The notes: generated from the sequence alone by a model not told the origin. DNA of 35,721 nucleotides from an uncultured Collinsella sp. (GCA_902488525.1 CABTWP010000017.1:1-35721); one strand, 5' to 3'; counted from the first letter of the stretch, positions 1 through 8,684 are shown. A program made the numbers and translations.

Positions 1-44
1 GGGGATTTAAAAATCATTGCGTACCTAATGATTTTTAAATCCCC
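1..44. repeat. Perfect 18-bp inverted repeat (hairpin)
   Basis: Positions 1-18 and 27-44 are exact reverse complements, with an 8-nt spacer at 19-26. The arms are AT-rich inside and end in GGGG/CCCC. There is no gene on the left within the window, so it could be the terminator of an upstream gene or a dispersed palindromic element. No T-run follows the second arm on the plus strand. Confidence 0.75.
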
Positions 45-101
45 GTCCCAGAATAATCATCCTTTGGCCGAGCCCGGGGTAGCTAAAAAAGCCCCGTCCC
101 A
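41..101. repeat. Pair of 10-bp direct repeats, CCCCGTCCCA
   Basis: CCCCGTCCCA occurs at 41-50 and again at 92-101. On the minus strand each reads TGGGACGGGG, flanked by T-rich sequence. The GGGACGG core resembles the GGGACAG core seen in other intergenic hairpins of this window. Its function is unknown. Confidence 0.5.
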
Positions 102-119
102 AAATGACTAGCTTGCGGC

Positions 120-125
120 TATACT
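120..125 (+). promoter_or_regulatory. Possible -10 box (TATACT) for the OPT transporter
   Basis: TATACT lies 111 bp before the transporter start, in the context GGCTATACT. The same context occurs at 28591-28599 before the methionine aminopeptidase gene. No good -35 box is seen at 16-18 bp. The leader from about 131 to 230 is GC-rich. It can fold a stem between TATCCG (185-190) and CGGATA (212-217) just before the ribosome binding site. Confidence 0.35.
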
Positions 126-235
126 GGTGCGCGGTCGCGCGCGAGCTCACGCGGCGGCCCTTGGTAACCCGACTTCCCGCGCCGTATCCGTAGCGGCGCT
201 CCCGGGGGAAGCGGATATACGCAAAGGAGTTCTAT

Positions 236-1939
236 ATGAGCAATCCCTCGAACCGCGCCTCGATGCGCGGGCAACTCACGCTGCGCGGCGTCGTCATCGG
301 CGTCCTTGGCTGCGTGATTATCACGGCAAGCTCGGCCTACACCGCCCTCAAGATGGGCGCACTCCCCTGGCCGATCGTCTTCGCTGCCGTCATCTCGCTG
401 TTCTTCCTTAAGCTCATGGGCAACGCCAGCCTCAACGAGGCCAACGTTACCCACACCATCATGTCCGCGGGTGCCATGGTCGCCGGCGGTCTGGCGTTTA
501 CTATCCCGGGCGCCTGGATGCTGGGCTATGCCGACCAGATCAGCTGGCTCGACATGTTTATCGTGGCGCTCGCCGGCACCATCTTGGGCCTTCTGGCGAC
601 AGCGCTCATCCACCGTCACTTTATCGTGGACGCCGCGCTGGAGTTCCCCACCGGCAACGCCGCAGCTCAGACCCTGCGCGCCACCGAGGCCGGCGGCAAG
701 ACCGGCAAGCAGCTCTTTGGCTCCATGGCCATCGCAGGCATCTACAGTGTGCTGCGCGACGCTCTGGGTGTGGTGCCCAGCATGCTGTGCACGCTCAATA
801 TCCCCGGCGTGACCTTTGCCATCTATAACTCGCCCATGTTGCTGTCCATCGGCTTTTTGGTGGGCTTCGCCCCCGTCGCGTTCTGGTTTGCCGGCGCGCT
901 GCTGGGCAACTTTGGCATCATCGTCGGCGGCACCGCTGCCGGTCTGTTCGATGTTGTGACCGCGCAGGGTATCGTCAAGTCCCTCGGCATGGGCCTTATG
1001 ATGGGCTTTGGCGTCGCCGTCGTCCTTAAGGACATCCTGCCGCAGGTCGCCGGCATCGTCCGCGGTCTTGCCGCCGACAGCTCCACCGACACCGACGAGC
1101 AGTCGCTCATCTCGGGCTCCCTTAAGCTCGACGCCGGCATCATCGGCCTGGGCGCTGCCGCCATCGCCGTGATCATCGCCATCGTGCTTGACCTTGGTCC
1201 CGTTCCGGCCGTCATCGTCACGCTGTTCACCTTTGTCACCACCATCATGAGCGCACAGAGCTGCGGCCAGACGAGCATCGACCCCATGGAGATCTTCGGC
1301 CTCATCGTCATGCTCATCGTGGCTGCCTTTGCACAGATCGCGCAGGTCAAACTGTTCTTTATCGCCGGCATCGTAGCCGTGGCGTGCGGCCTTGCGGGCG
1401 ACGTCATGAACGACTTTAAGGCCGGCGCTGTGCTGGGCACCAACCCGCGTGCGCAGTGGATCGGCCAAGCCATCGGCGGCATCGTGGGCGCCCTGGTCGC
1501 CGCAGCCGTCATGGTCGCGCTCGTCACCGCCTATGGCCCGGACGCCTTTGGCCCCGACAAGAGCTTTGTTGCCGCGCAGGCAAGCGTCGTCGCCACCATG
1601 GTCTCGGGCATCCCGAGCGTGCCGTGGTTCGTTGGCGGCTTTATCGCCGGCATCGTCATGTACTGGCTCGGCATTCCGGCCATGATGATCGGCCTGGGCG
1701 TGTACCTGCCGTTCTACATGTCACTCACGGCATTCCTGGGCTCCTGCGTCAAGCTCGCCTACGACAAGTGGTCCGCCCACCGCGACGCCACCGCTGGTCT
1801 TTCTGACGAGGAGAGGGCTGCCAAGGACGCCGCCTTCCAGGAACAGGGCCTGGTTGTCGCCAGCGGCCTGCTCGGCGGCGAGTCCATCGTCGGCGTTATC
1901 CTGGCGTTTGTCTCTGTTGGCCTGAGCCTGCTGGGCTAA
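236..1939 (+). CDS. OPT-family oligopeptide/metal-chelate transporter
   Basis: This 567-residue integral membrane protein belongs to the OPT superfamily, whose members take up small peptides or peptide-metal complexes by cation-coupled secondary transport. The translation is almost entirely hydrophobic segments, roughly 14 or more helices. It has the OPT-type start with TALKMGALPWPIVFAA at about residues 35-51 and the NEANVTHTIMSAGAMVAGG block at about 67-86. A conserved SAQSCGQTSIDPMEIFG stretch lies near residue 340. Length is normal for bacterial OPT proteins. The ATG at 236 has a strong AAAGGAG site 6 bp upstream. The gene is monocistronic: a leader precedes it and a strong terminator follows at 1981-2020. 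The substrate cannot be told from sequence. Peptide uptake fits the peptidase genes elsewhere in the window, but that link is inference. Confidence 0.9.
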   Translation: MSNPSNRASMRGQLTLRGVVIGVLGCVIITASSAYTALKMGALPWPIVFAAVISLFFLKLMGNASLNEANVTHTIMSAGAMVAGGLAFTIPGAWMLGYADQISWLDMFIVALAGTILGLLATALIHRHFIVDAALEFPTGNAAAQTLRATEAGGKTGKQLFGSMAIAGIYSVLRDALGVVPSMLCTLNIPGVTFAIYNSPMLLSIGFLVGFAPVAFWFAGALLGNFGIIVGGTAAGLFDVVTAQGIVKSLGMGLMMGFGVAVVLKDILPQVAGIVRGLAADSSTDTDEQSLISGSLKLDAGIIGLGAAAIAVIIAIVLDLGPVPAVIVTLFTFVTTIMSAQSCGQTSIDPMEIFGLIVMLIVAAFAQIAQVKLFFIAGIVAVACGLAGDVMNDFKAGAVLGTNPRAQWIGQAIGGIVGALVAAAVMVALVTAYGPDAFGPDKSFVAAQASVVATMVSGIPSVPWFVGGFIAGIVMYWLGIPAMMIGLGVYLPFYMSLTAFLGSCVKLAYDKWSAHRDATAGLSDEERAAKDAAFQEQGLVVASGLLGGESIVGVILAFVSVGLSLLG

Positions 1940-1980
1940 GTCGAGCAGTTGCTCGACAGCGACCATATTGCCTACGATTT

Positions 1981-2020
1981 GCCCGGTCGGTAGCTTTCGC
2001 GGCTACCGACCGGGCTTTTT
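1981..2020 (+). terminator. Rho-independent terminator of the OPT gene
   Basis: A perfect 14-bp stem (1981-1994 with 2002-2015) and a 7-nt loop are followed directly by TTTTT. It lies 42 bp after the transporter stop. Confidence 0.9.
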
Positions 2021-2031
2021 GATACCAACGC

Positions 2032-2074
2032 AAAGAAAGGCCGACGTGCTGCGTTTAACAGCGCGCCGGCCTTA
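2032..2074 (-). terminator. Terminator of the surface-protein gene
   Basis: On the minus strand the stem AAGGCCG...CGGCCTT, with an inner CGCGCTG/CAGCACG pairing (one mismatch), is followed by TTTCTTT. It lies about 70 bp beyond the stop of the large surface protein. It faces the OPT terminator, as expected between convergent genes. Confidence 0.7.
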
Positions 2075-2140
2075 TCGGTTAAGCTATCGAAGCGTTCCTG
2101 CTATGAACCGAAGTTCGTTGCAGAATCTACGCTCGAAACG

Positions 2141-5100
2141 CTACATCTGCTTGCGACGACGATCGCTCAGCGTCACACCAGCGGCCACGAGGGTGATACC
2201 GCCGATGACGAACACCTCGCCCGCAAGAGCGGAGTCATCGCCAGTCTGGGCGAGCGCGGCCGACGTGGCCTTCTTCTTGGCGACAGGAGCCTTTGCAGCA
2301 GCCTGTGCAACCTGAGGCTTGGCCTGCGGCTCAGCCTTGGGATGATACTTGTCGTACTCGGCCTGCGCGGCAGCCAGGGCATCCTTGGCATCGCCAAGCT
2401 CAGCCAGCGCGGCGGCATAGGCGTCGTTGGCATCGGACAGCTTGGCATCGGCATCGCTCAGAGCAGCCTTGAGACCAGCGGCGGCATCGACGGCAGCCTT
2501 ATAGCGAGCGTAGGCAGCGTTCAGCTTGACCAGCTTCTCGTTGCCCGTCGTGCCCGCGAAAAGGGATGCCTTGTGGTCGACAGCCTCAAGATCAGCCTTG
2601 AGTGCCTCGTCGTTGGCAAGCTCTGCCTTGGCCTTGACGATATCGAGGTTCGCATCGACGACGGCTTCGTTGGCGGCCTCGAGCTGCTTCTGGGCATCGG
2701 CGACACTGGCCACGGCAGCGTCATAGGCGGTCTTGGCGTCGTCGACCGCCTTCTGAGCGCCGGCGAAGCGCTCGAAGGCCTTGTTTGCACCGGCCAGCTC
2801 GCCCTCGGCAGCCTTGACCTTCGCCCGTGCGTCGGACAGGGCCTGCGTCTTGGCGGCAACTGCCTGCTTGGCGTCCGAAAGAGTGGTCGCAGCGTGCGTA
2901 TCTGCGGCCTGAGCCTTGTCAACGCCAGCCTGGGCAGTGTCGTCGGCCTTCTTGGCATCGTCAAGCGTGCCCTGCTTGTTCGCAAGGTCCGTCTTGGCGG
3001 CATCGCGCTTGGCGGTAAGGTCCTTGACCGAAGCCGTGGCGTTGTCATACGCCTCGCTGGCCTGGTCGGACTTTACCTTGGCAGCATCGCGGGCGCTGCG
3101 AGCCTTCGCCTTGTGAGCAGCGGCCTCGGCTGCCTTCGTCTTGCTGTCAGCAAGCGTGGCGTTTGCCTTATCGAGAGCTGCCTGGGCAGTGGCAGCCTCG
3201 CCCTTGGCGGTATCGAGGTTCTGCTTGAGGGACTCGATGTCGATTCCGCCGAGTGCGTCCTTCGCGGCGTTGTATGCCGTCTTCGCGGCGGCGGTGCCGG
3301 ACTTAGCCTTCTCGTACTCGCCCTTGGCGGTGTTCATGTTCACATCGGCTGCGGTGAAAGCGTCCTGGGCGGCATCCTGCCCGTTTACAGCTGCGAAGTA
3401 AGCTTCCCTAGTAGTTCCAAAGTTCTTCTGCGCCTCGGCGAGCTTGCCCTGAAGCTTCTTGAGCTGCGCCTTCTGCGCCTGCGTGCCGCCAGCGTTATAG
3501 GCAGAATCGATGTAGTCGTTGACGAGCTTCTTGAACTCAGAGACCGTGAAATCGGCCTGAGTGTCATCATCGCTGTAATCGAATGCGGTTACCTCGGAAT
3601 CGGTGTTCTTTCCGCTACCGGTTGCGATACCGATAGCCGCCGTAGCGGAATCGATAATGTTGAGATAGTGCCCGCAGCCGTCTCCTCTTTCCTTACCGTT
3701 CTCATCTTTTGTACCGGAATACACATCGTTATAGTTTTGGTAGATATAGTACGAATCATAGCGATGAGCTATGAGATCTTTGCCAGCCTCGCTATCCGCA
3801 CCGTACTTTTTAATCCAATTCTCGTAATTAACCTTCTCCTGAGTGTAGAGACCAGTGTAGGGCCAGCCGAGGGTATCCTCGGTCTCACCGCCGGTGTATG
3901 CTCCGCCGCCGCCGGCAAGATTTTCACCGTTATCATAGTAGCAGCCAGAGTGTCCCCAGATGTTCGATGAATACGATGTATTGAGGGCGGCTGCCACAGT
4001 CATGCGGAGGCTGACGCTGAGCGCCGACTGGCCGTTCGCCTTGCGGAGATTGTTTTGGGTGTCGAGATATGTCAGGGCGTTGCGCATCTGCTCCAAGGAG
4101 AGCGGGTTGGCGTCGCGAGACATGTCCTGATCGACGTACTGGTCATACCATTCGGCCTTGTCATCGGCGCCGGTCAACGTCGATACGGCATCCTGGGCGT
4201 TCTTTTTCTGCGTGGCTGTGAACTGGCTGCCGCCGATGATGTAGTTCATGAAGCCGAACATACCCTGACTGATGACTTCCTGGTCAACGGTCATGTTGGA
4301 CTTTAGGTCTGCAATCTGCTGCTCAAGAGCCTCAACCTGGACATTAGCAGCGTCATAAGCCTTTTCCGCGGCGTTCGAAGCGGCGCAGGCCGCCTCCCAC
4401 TCGCTGCGCTTCTGCTGGCGGACCTCGACGAGTCGGTCGTACTCCGCCTTCTTGTCGGCCTCGGTCTGCTGGGCCTGCTCGTATGCCGTCTTCGCGGCGT
4501 CACGCTTACTGGCCGCGTCCTTGTACTCCTTGTTTGCCGCATCGTATGCAGACTGGGCAGATGCCACAGCAGCGTTGGCGGCGTTGGCCTTCTCCTGCGC
4601 GGCGGTGACGGTAGTCTGCGCAGCCTGCAGGTTCGCCTGTGCGGTGGCGTCTGCAGTCGTCGCGGCTTCGAGCGCGTCCTGCGCGGTCTTGAGCTCACCA
4701 GCAGCAGCGATCTTGGCGGCCTCAAGCGCGCTCAGGTCAACACCCGTACCCGAGACGGCAGCATCGAGCGCGGCCTGCGCCTGGTTGAACTTCTGCTGGG
4801 CGTTATCGCGCGCGGTGGTTGCGACTGCGAGAGCAGCGGCAGTCTCCTGCTTCTTGGCCTGGGCAGTCGTCAAAGCTGCCTCGGTATTCTGCTTTTCCTG
4901 CTGGGCGCTGGCCTCGGCAGCCTTGGCCTGGTCCAGATTGTCCTGTGCAGTAGTAACGGCCTTATTGGCGTCATCGAGCTTTGTCTGCGCGTCCTCGACG
5001 GCCTTCTTGGCGGCCTCGTACTCGTCCATATCCATGGCCTCGAGCTTGGCCTGGGCATCGTCGAGGGCCTTCTTGGCCTCATCCTGCTTTGCCTTGGCGT

Positions 5101-5650
5101 CCTTGAGCGCCTGGGTCTTATCCTCGACACTCTTGTTGGCTTGATCGAGCTGATCGTTCAGGTCGCCCAGCTTCTTCTGCTGCTGCTCGGTCTTTTCGAC
5201 GGCGGCTTTGAGCTCGTCAATCTTCTCCTGAAGCGCGGCGACTTCTGCTGCGTTCTGCTCGATTTCGTTGTCGCTCACAGCCTGCGAGGCCTGATTCTTT
5301 TGCTGCTGTGCCTGCTTTTGAGACTGGCCCGCCGCGTCGGCCTTCTTCTGGGCGGCATCGTAGGCGGCCTGAGCGTCCTTGAGCTGCTTTGCCGACTCCT
5401 CGGCCAGCTGGGCAGCCGTCTTTACGACCGCTTGGTTACCGGCGGCAACGGTATTCTCTACAGAACTACCCCCCCCCTGAACAGAATCGCCGTTATCGGT
5501 TGACGGTGCGGCGATTGCCGCCAGCGGCGACATGAGCGGCTGAGCGATGAGGCCCGCCGTCAAAACGGTTGCGACGGCGCGGTTGGCAACGCCCTTGACG
5601 TTGACGGCCTTGGCCCGAGGCTCAAAGTGTTGTGGACTGTAGTTTGCCAT
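2141..5650 (-). CDS. LAxTG-anchored coiled-coil surface protein with central CAP/SCP domain
   Basis: This 1169-residue predicted cell-wall protein has an N-terminal signal peptide (hydrophobic core about 25-48, likely cleaved near AIAA-P). Residues about 65-450 and 700-1105 are long Ala/Lys/Asp/Gln-rich heptad coiled coils. Between them, about 515-680, lies a CAP/SCP-like domain with the marks WGHSG (~565), GENLA (~576) and GHYLNIID (~660). A Lys/Pro/Ala wall-spanning stretch follows. The C-terminus is a sorting signal: LAQTG at 1133-1137, a hydrophobic helix and an RRRK tail. The ATG at 5650 has GGGAGA upstream. The role is inferred to be adhesion or a surface stalk presenting the CAP domain. 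CAP proteins bind lipids or ligands and some are proteases, so activity is unknown. Codons 59-61 lie in a G9 tract. The antisense strand is open over long stretches only because of codon bias. Confidence 0.88.
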   Translation of the reverse strand: MANYSPQHFEPRAKAVNVKGVANRAVATVLTAGLIAQPLMSPLAAIAAPSTDNGDSVQGGGSSVENTVAAGNQAVVKTAAQLAEESAKQLKDAQAAYDAAQKKADAAGQSQKQAQQQKNQASQAVSDNEIEQNAAEVAALQEKIDELKAAVEKTEQQQKKLGDLNDQLDQANKSVEDKTQALKDAKAKQDEAKKALDDAQAKLEAMDMDEYEAAKKAVEDAQTKLDDANKAVTTAQDNLDQAKAAEASAQQEKQNTEAALTTAQAKKQETAAALAVATTARDNAQQKFNQAQAALDAAVSGTGVDLSALEAAKIAAAGELKTAQDALEAATTADATAQANLQAAQTTVTAAQEKANAANAAVASAQSAYDAANKEYKDAASKRDAAKTAYEQAQQTEADKKAEYDRLVEVRQQKRSEWEAACAASNAAEKAYDAANVQVEALEQQIADLKSNMTVDQEVISQGMFGFMNYIIGGSQFTATQKKNAQDAVSTLTGADDKAEWYDQYVDQDMSRDANPLSLEQMRNALTYLDTQNNLRKANGQSALSVSLRMTVAAALNTSYSSNIWGHSGCYYDNGENLAGGGGAYTGGETEDTLGWPYTGLYTQEKVNYENWIKKYGADSEAGKDLIAHRYDSYYIYQNYNDVYSGTKDENGKERGDGCGHYLNIIDSATAAIGIATGSGKNTDSEVTAFDYSDDDTQADFTVSEFKKLVNDYIDSAYNAGGTQAQKAQLKKLQGKLAEAQKNFGTTREAYFAAVNGQDAAQDAFTAADVNMNTAKGEYEKAKSGTAAAKTAYNAAKDALGGIDIESLKQNLDTAKGEAATAQAALDKANATLADSKTKAAEAAAHKAKARSARDAAKVKSDQASEAYDNATASVKDLTAKRDAAKTDLANKQGTLDDAKKADDTAQAGVDKAQAADTHAATTLSDAKQAVAAKTQALSDARAKVKAAEGELAGANKAFERFAGAQKAVDDAKTAYDAAVASVADAQKQLEAANEAVVDANLDIVKAKAELANDEALKADLEAVDHKASLFAGTTGNEKLVKLNAAYARYKAAVDAAAGLKAALSDADAKLSDANDAYAAALAELGDAKDALAAAQAEYDKYHPKAEPQAKPQVAQAAAKAPVAKKKATSAALAQTGDDSALAGEVFVIGGITLVAAGVTLSDRRRKQM
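5469..5477 (-). repeat. Nine-G homopolymer inside the surface-protein gene
   Basis: The coding strand carries nine consecutive G at codons 59-61 (three Gly), a few residues after the predicted signal-peptidase site. In this sequence the frame is open. Gain or loss of one base would truncate the protein right after its signal peptide. Such tracts are classic slipped-strand mispairing sites. Confidence 0.9.
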
Positions 5651-5715
5651 GGCTTTCTCCCTTTGACACGGATGTATCCATACGTATCAAACGGTAGCTG
5701 TCGATTTTTGAATTC

Positions 5716-5727
5716 TGTTGCGCAACA
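5716..5727. promoter_or_regulatory. 12-bp perfect palindrome in the divergent region 5651-5957
   Basis: TGTTGCGCAACA is a perfect dyad 66 bp upstream of the surface-protein start, the size of a repressor or activator site. The remaining ~300 bp between the surface-protein and DUF389 genes is AT-richer. It must hold both promoters, but no consensus -35/-10 pair could be fixed. Confidence 0.35.
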
Positions 5728-5957
5728 TTGGTCACCAGCGAATTTTTTGAAATTTGCGCTCTCGTGCTTCACAATTTCGTCACATATGTAGGAGCTGGTG
5801 CGTCATATTCTTGCGGGATCGAATTGAGCCTGTGATTTGCATTTGCTCTCGCGTCATCCGCTCTATCGGATTCCGCATCCAACAGACACCCCGCCCGCCA
5901 CGGTGTAGAGTTAGGACAACGGGCGCGTTGCGCGGACCGCGCTGGAACGAGGTGGAC

Positions 5958-7097
5958 ATGGAACTCGACAAACAACAGATCAAGCGACTACGCGAGCGTC
6001 ATCATCGGCGTCACGGCATCCGCCCCGCTCATAGTGAGGCTGCCGAGCAGGCTGGTCGCTTTTTAAAGCGCGCGTTCAACATTCGCGAGGGACGCGCGCC
6101 CTATCACGTGATCCGCAAGCGTTTTGTAAACGGGGCGCGTCTGACTGGCTCCCACCTATGCATCCTCATCATCGCCATGCTGATCGCGAGCATCGGCCTC
6201 GATATCGATTCGGACATCGCCATCGTGGGCGCCATGCTCATCTGCCCGCTCATGGGCTCGGTCCTTGCCATGGCATACGGCATCGCCACGCTCGACCGCG
6301 AGATTACCGTCGAGGCCGTCGCCAGCCTTGCGCTGCAGATGGCCTTTTGCCTGGTCACGTCCACGCTGTACTTTAAGCTCTCGCCCCTTGGCACCACCAC
6401 GGCCGCCATCATCGACAACTCTACACCCACCGTCTGGGACCTTACCGTCGCACTCGCAGGCGGCTTTGCAGGCGGGCTGGGCAACTCGCGCGACCAGGAA
6501 CCCGCCACGCTCATCGCCGGCGTGGCCGTGGCGACCGCGCTCATGCCGCCTCTGTGCGCGGCGGGCTATGGCATCGCCATCGCAAGCGGGTCGCTGTTTC
6601 TCTCGGCGCTTTACGAGTTTGGCATCAACGTGGTCTTTATCGCACTCGCGGCCGAAGCCGTATTACTTATCTTGCGCGTGCCGCTCAAGCGCGACCTCAA
6701 CGGCGACGGCATTGTAACCGCCGAAGAAGATGCCGAGGTCGACGAGCTATCGCGCAAGGTGCGCCGCCGCATCATTGTGGGTACGGTAGTCTTTGCCATC
6801 CCCTGCATCGTTATGACGGCGGGGTCTATTGGCTCGGCGCAGACCGGCGTGCAGGACGGCTACGGTGTCACCGAAACTACGCGCGAACTTGCCGCGGTGC
6901 TGCCGGGCTTTAAGGATTACACCGTCGCCGTCGAGACCTCGGCTACCGAAGGCGAGGAGGAGGGCGTCGTCGAGCGTGAGATTGTCGCCCATGTGACGAC
7001 AGGCGAGGCGCTTGGGGCACACGACCGCCACGTCGCCCGCAAGCTCATCGACCTCAATGTGCCCGAGCTCGATCGCGTTGAGTTCGATGTGAAGTGA
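5958..7097 (+). CDS. DUF389-family membrane protein
   Basis: This 379-residue protein is of the DUF389 (TIGR00271/TIGR00341-like) family, whose function is not established. An N-terminal basic region of about 70 residues is followed by a hydrophobic core. The core has the family blocks SDIAIVGAMLICPLMGSVLA (about 90-110), a glycine-rich GGFAGGLGNSR segment (~172-182) and VAVATALMPPLCAAGYG (~194-210). About seven membrane helices lie between 70 and 295. The C-terminal ~100 residues are soluble and acidic after one more hydrophobic stretch. I chose the ATG at 5958 because GAGGTGG lies just upstream. Upstream in-frame codons back to 5754 lack family similarity. It stands alone and is divergent from the surface-protein gene. 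Confidence 0.85.
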   Translation: MELDKQQIKRLRERHHRRHGIRPAHSEAAEQAGRFLKRAFNIREGRAPYHVIRKRFVNGARLTGSHLCILIIAMLIASIGLDIDSDIAIVGAMLICPLMGSVLAMAYGIATLDREITVEAVASLALQMAFCLVTSTLYFKLSPLGTTTAAIIDNSTPTVWDLTVALAGGFAGGLGNSRDQEPATLIAGVAVATALMPPLCAAGYGIAIASGSLFLSALYEFGINVVFIALAAEAVLLILRVPLKRDLNGDGIVTAEEDAEVDELSRKVRRRIIVGTVVFAIPCIVMTAGSIGSAQTGVQDGYGVTETTRELAAVLPGFKDYTVAVETSATEGEEEGVVEREIVAHVTTGEALGAHDRHVARKLIDLNVPELDRVEFDVK

Positions 7098-7166
7098 TGC
7101 GGGACGCGAGGCGGGCCCGGCGCGAGCGCGCGCAGCCACGGGGCACAGACGCAGCCAAGCGCAGCG

Positions 7167-7661
7167 CTACAGCTCGTACTTGTACACGCGGTAGATGTAC
7201 TTCTCGGCTTCCATCTCGTAGGTGGCGATGGGCAGTCCATAGCGATCGTACTCGGCAAAAGTCTTGGCCATGCCCGATGCCACGAGCATGCTATTCGAAT
7301 CGCCGACGCGCTGCGCACTGCTCGCATAGCCCGAGAACGGCACGGCGATCTGGTCCACAAGCTCGTAGGTGCGCACGGTCTCGTCCACCGTAAAGATGCG
7401 CCCAAACGAATGCGTTCCCTTGCTGTAGTCGGTCGCCACCGCGGCGCCCAGCTGGCCCCAGTCGAACTTGGGATAGCGCTCGGTCGCACCAAAGTTGTTG
7501 TCGTATAGCAGCACCTGGTAGCGACCAGTCGCTGCCGTGTCAGAACTCGGCAGATACGTCACGCTGTGCTGGCCTGCATTGAGCGAGAAATCGCCCTGGG
7601 CCTGCAATAACTTGTCTTCAAAGCCCGAGCCAGCCCATTGCCACTCCTTTCTATTTCTGGG
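7167..7661 (-). pseudogene. C-terminal remnant of an arylsulfate sulfotransferase
   Basis: The minus strand encodes about 165 residues resembling the C-terminal beta-propeller part of AssT-type arylsulfate sulfotransferases. Seen are GQHSVTYLP, a YQVLLYDNN blade, a DSNSMLVASG blade and the closing YRVYKYEL. Intact family members are several hundred residues longer and carry the catalytic histidine in the missing N-terminal part. The frame can be followed upstream as far as a TGA at 7671-7673. Only 50 bp then remain before the stop of the next upstream gene, so the front is deleted rather than frameshifted. An ATG with AAAGGAG at 7636-7638 is out of frame and gives a 6-residue peptide. A TTG at 7605-7607 could start a 146-residue fragment, but no activity is expected. 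Confidence 0.6.
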
Positions 7662-7724
7662 TCCATCTTCTCACTGCTGGCGGCCGAAAATGATCCGTTT
7701 TCCTCCGACCCCGAGGGATCGTTC

Positions 7725-8684
7725 TTAGTACTTGAAGAAGCCCTCGCCCGAGCTTTCGCCCAGCTTACCTTCGTCGAGCATTTTCTTGAGGACGGATGCC
7801 ATAGCCTTAAAGTTGTAGGGCATCATCATCTTCTTGAGCAGCGGGCTCACCAGGCCCGGGACCTTCTGATACTGCATGACGATGTTGTAGGCCGTCTGGA
7901 TACCCACCGTGTCGAATACGCGAAACGGACCCTTGGGAGCGCCGGTGCCGCGCGTCCACGCGAGATCGATGCTCTTGGGGTCGCTCACGCCCGAGACATA
8001 CAGGTCAAGGCCCGAAAGCAGCCACGGCACCAGCATGGAATTGAGCAGGTAGCCGTTCTTTTCCTTGTTGACGGGCAGGGCAAGCATGCGGATATCGTTG
8101 GCGAAGTCGACGAGCTCGTCGAAGTAGCGCTTGTCGGTTTGGCTCTGGGCCATGACCTCGGTCATGTTGTTCTTCCAGATGGAGTTGGCAAAGTGCAGCG
8201 ACAGGTACTTCTCGGGGCGGCCGGTGTACTTGGCAAAGGTGCTCGGCAGCAGCGTGGAGGAGTTGGTCACGACGACGGTCTTTTGCGGAAGGACCGGGGC
8301 GAGCTTCTTGTAAAAATCGATTTTTGCCTGGGTGTCCTCGGCCATAGACTCGATGACCAAGTCGGCGTCGGCCACTGCCTTGGCAAGATCGAGCTCCAGC
8401 TTGAGTGTGGAGTAGGCGCGCTCAACGGCGGCGAGTGCCGCCTCTTTGTCGAAGGGCTTGCCGCTATCGGCGATACCGGAGCACCACTCGCCCGTGCCGT
8501 CCGCCATACCCTCGATTGCCGCGATGTACTCCTCGCGCACATGATCGATCTTGGGCTGGGTGCGACCGATGCTGCCCTCGCTGCGCAGCCAAATCGTTAC
8601 ATCGAAGCCGCAGTAGGCAGCCTGAAAGGCAATCTGGCTTCCCAGCACGCCGCCGCCGGCAACGCAAACGGTCTTGTAGCTCAT
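7725..8684 (-). CDS. 3-hydroxyacyl-CoA dehydrogenase
   Basis: This 319-residue NAD-dependent enzyme is predicted to oxidise 3-hydroxyacyl-CoA to 3-ketoacyl-CoA, or the reverse as in anaerobic butyrate-type pathways. An N-terminal Rossmann motif GGGVLGSQIAF lies at about 10-20. VTNSSTLLPS is at ~139-148 and the catalytic His motif LHFANS at ~162-167, with the partner Glu in MTEV. The C-terminal helical domain has NGYLLNSML and ends SGEGFFKY, as is usual. Length fits the single-domain short form (about 280-320). Start ATG 8684 is preceded by GAGAGGAC. The motif reads HFANS rather than the usual HFxNP, a modest deviation. No thiolase or crotonase lies nearby, so the pathway is open. The sulfotransferase remnant follows it in the same direction. 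Confidence 0.85.
   Translation of the reverse strand: MSYKTVCVAGGGVLGSQIAFQAAYCGFDVTIWLRSEGSIGRTQPKIDHVREEYIAAIEGMADGTGEWCSGIADSGKPFDKEAALAAVERAYSTLKLELDLAKAVADADLVIESMAEDTQAKIDFYKKLAPVLPQKTVVVTNSSTLLPSTFAKYTGRPEKYLSLHFANSIWKNNMTEVMAQSQTDKRYFDELVDFANDIRMLALPVNKEKNGYLLNSMLVPWLLSGLDLYVSGVSDPKSIDLAWTRGTGAPKGPFRVFDTVGIQTAYNIVMQYQKVPGLVSPLLKKMMMPYNFKAMASVLKKMLDEGKLGESSGEGFFKY

Noticed and set aside
119..1468. 449-codon open frame antisense to the OPT gene
   Set aside because: It is rich in Asp, His, Gly and Arg without domains, and lies opposite a clear transporter. High GC at third positions keeps the antisense frame open.
2342..3970. 542-codon open frame antisense to the surface protein
   Set aside because: Low-complexity Leu/Gly/Val mirror of the coiled-coil codons, with no ribosome site or motif.
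5754..5957. 68-residue N-terminal extension of the DUF389 protein
   Set aside because: Basic, Cys- and Arg-rich translation unlike the family. The ATG at 5958 has a good ribosome site.
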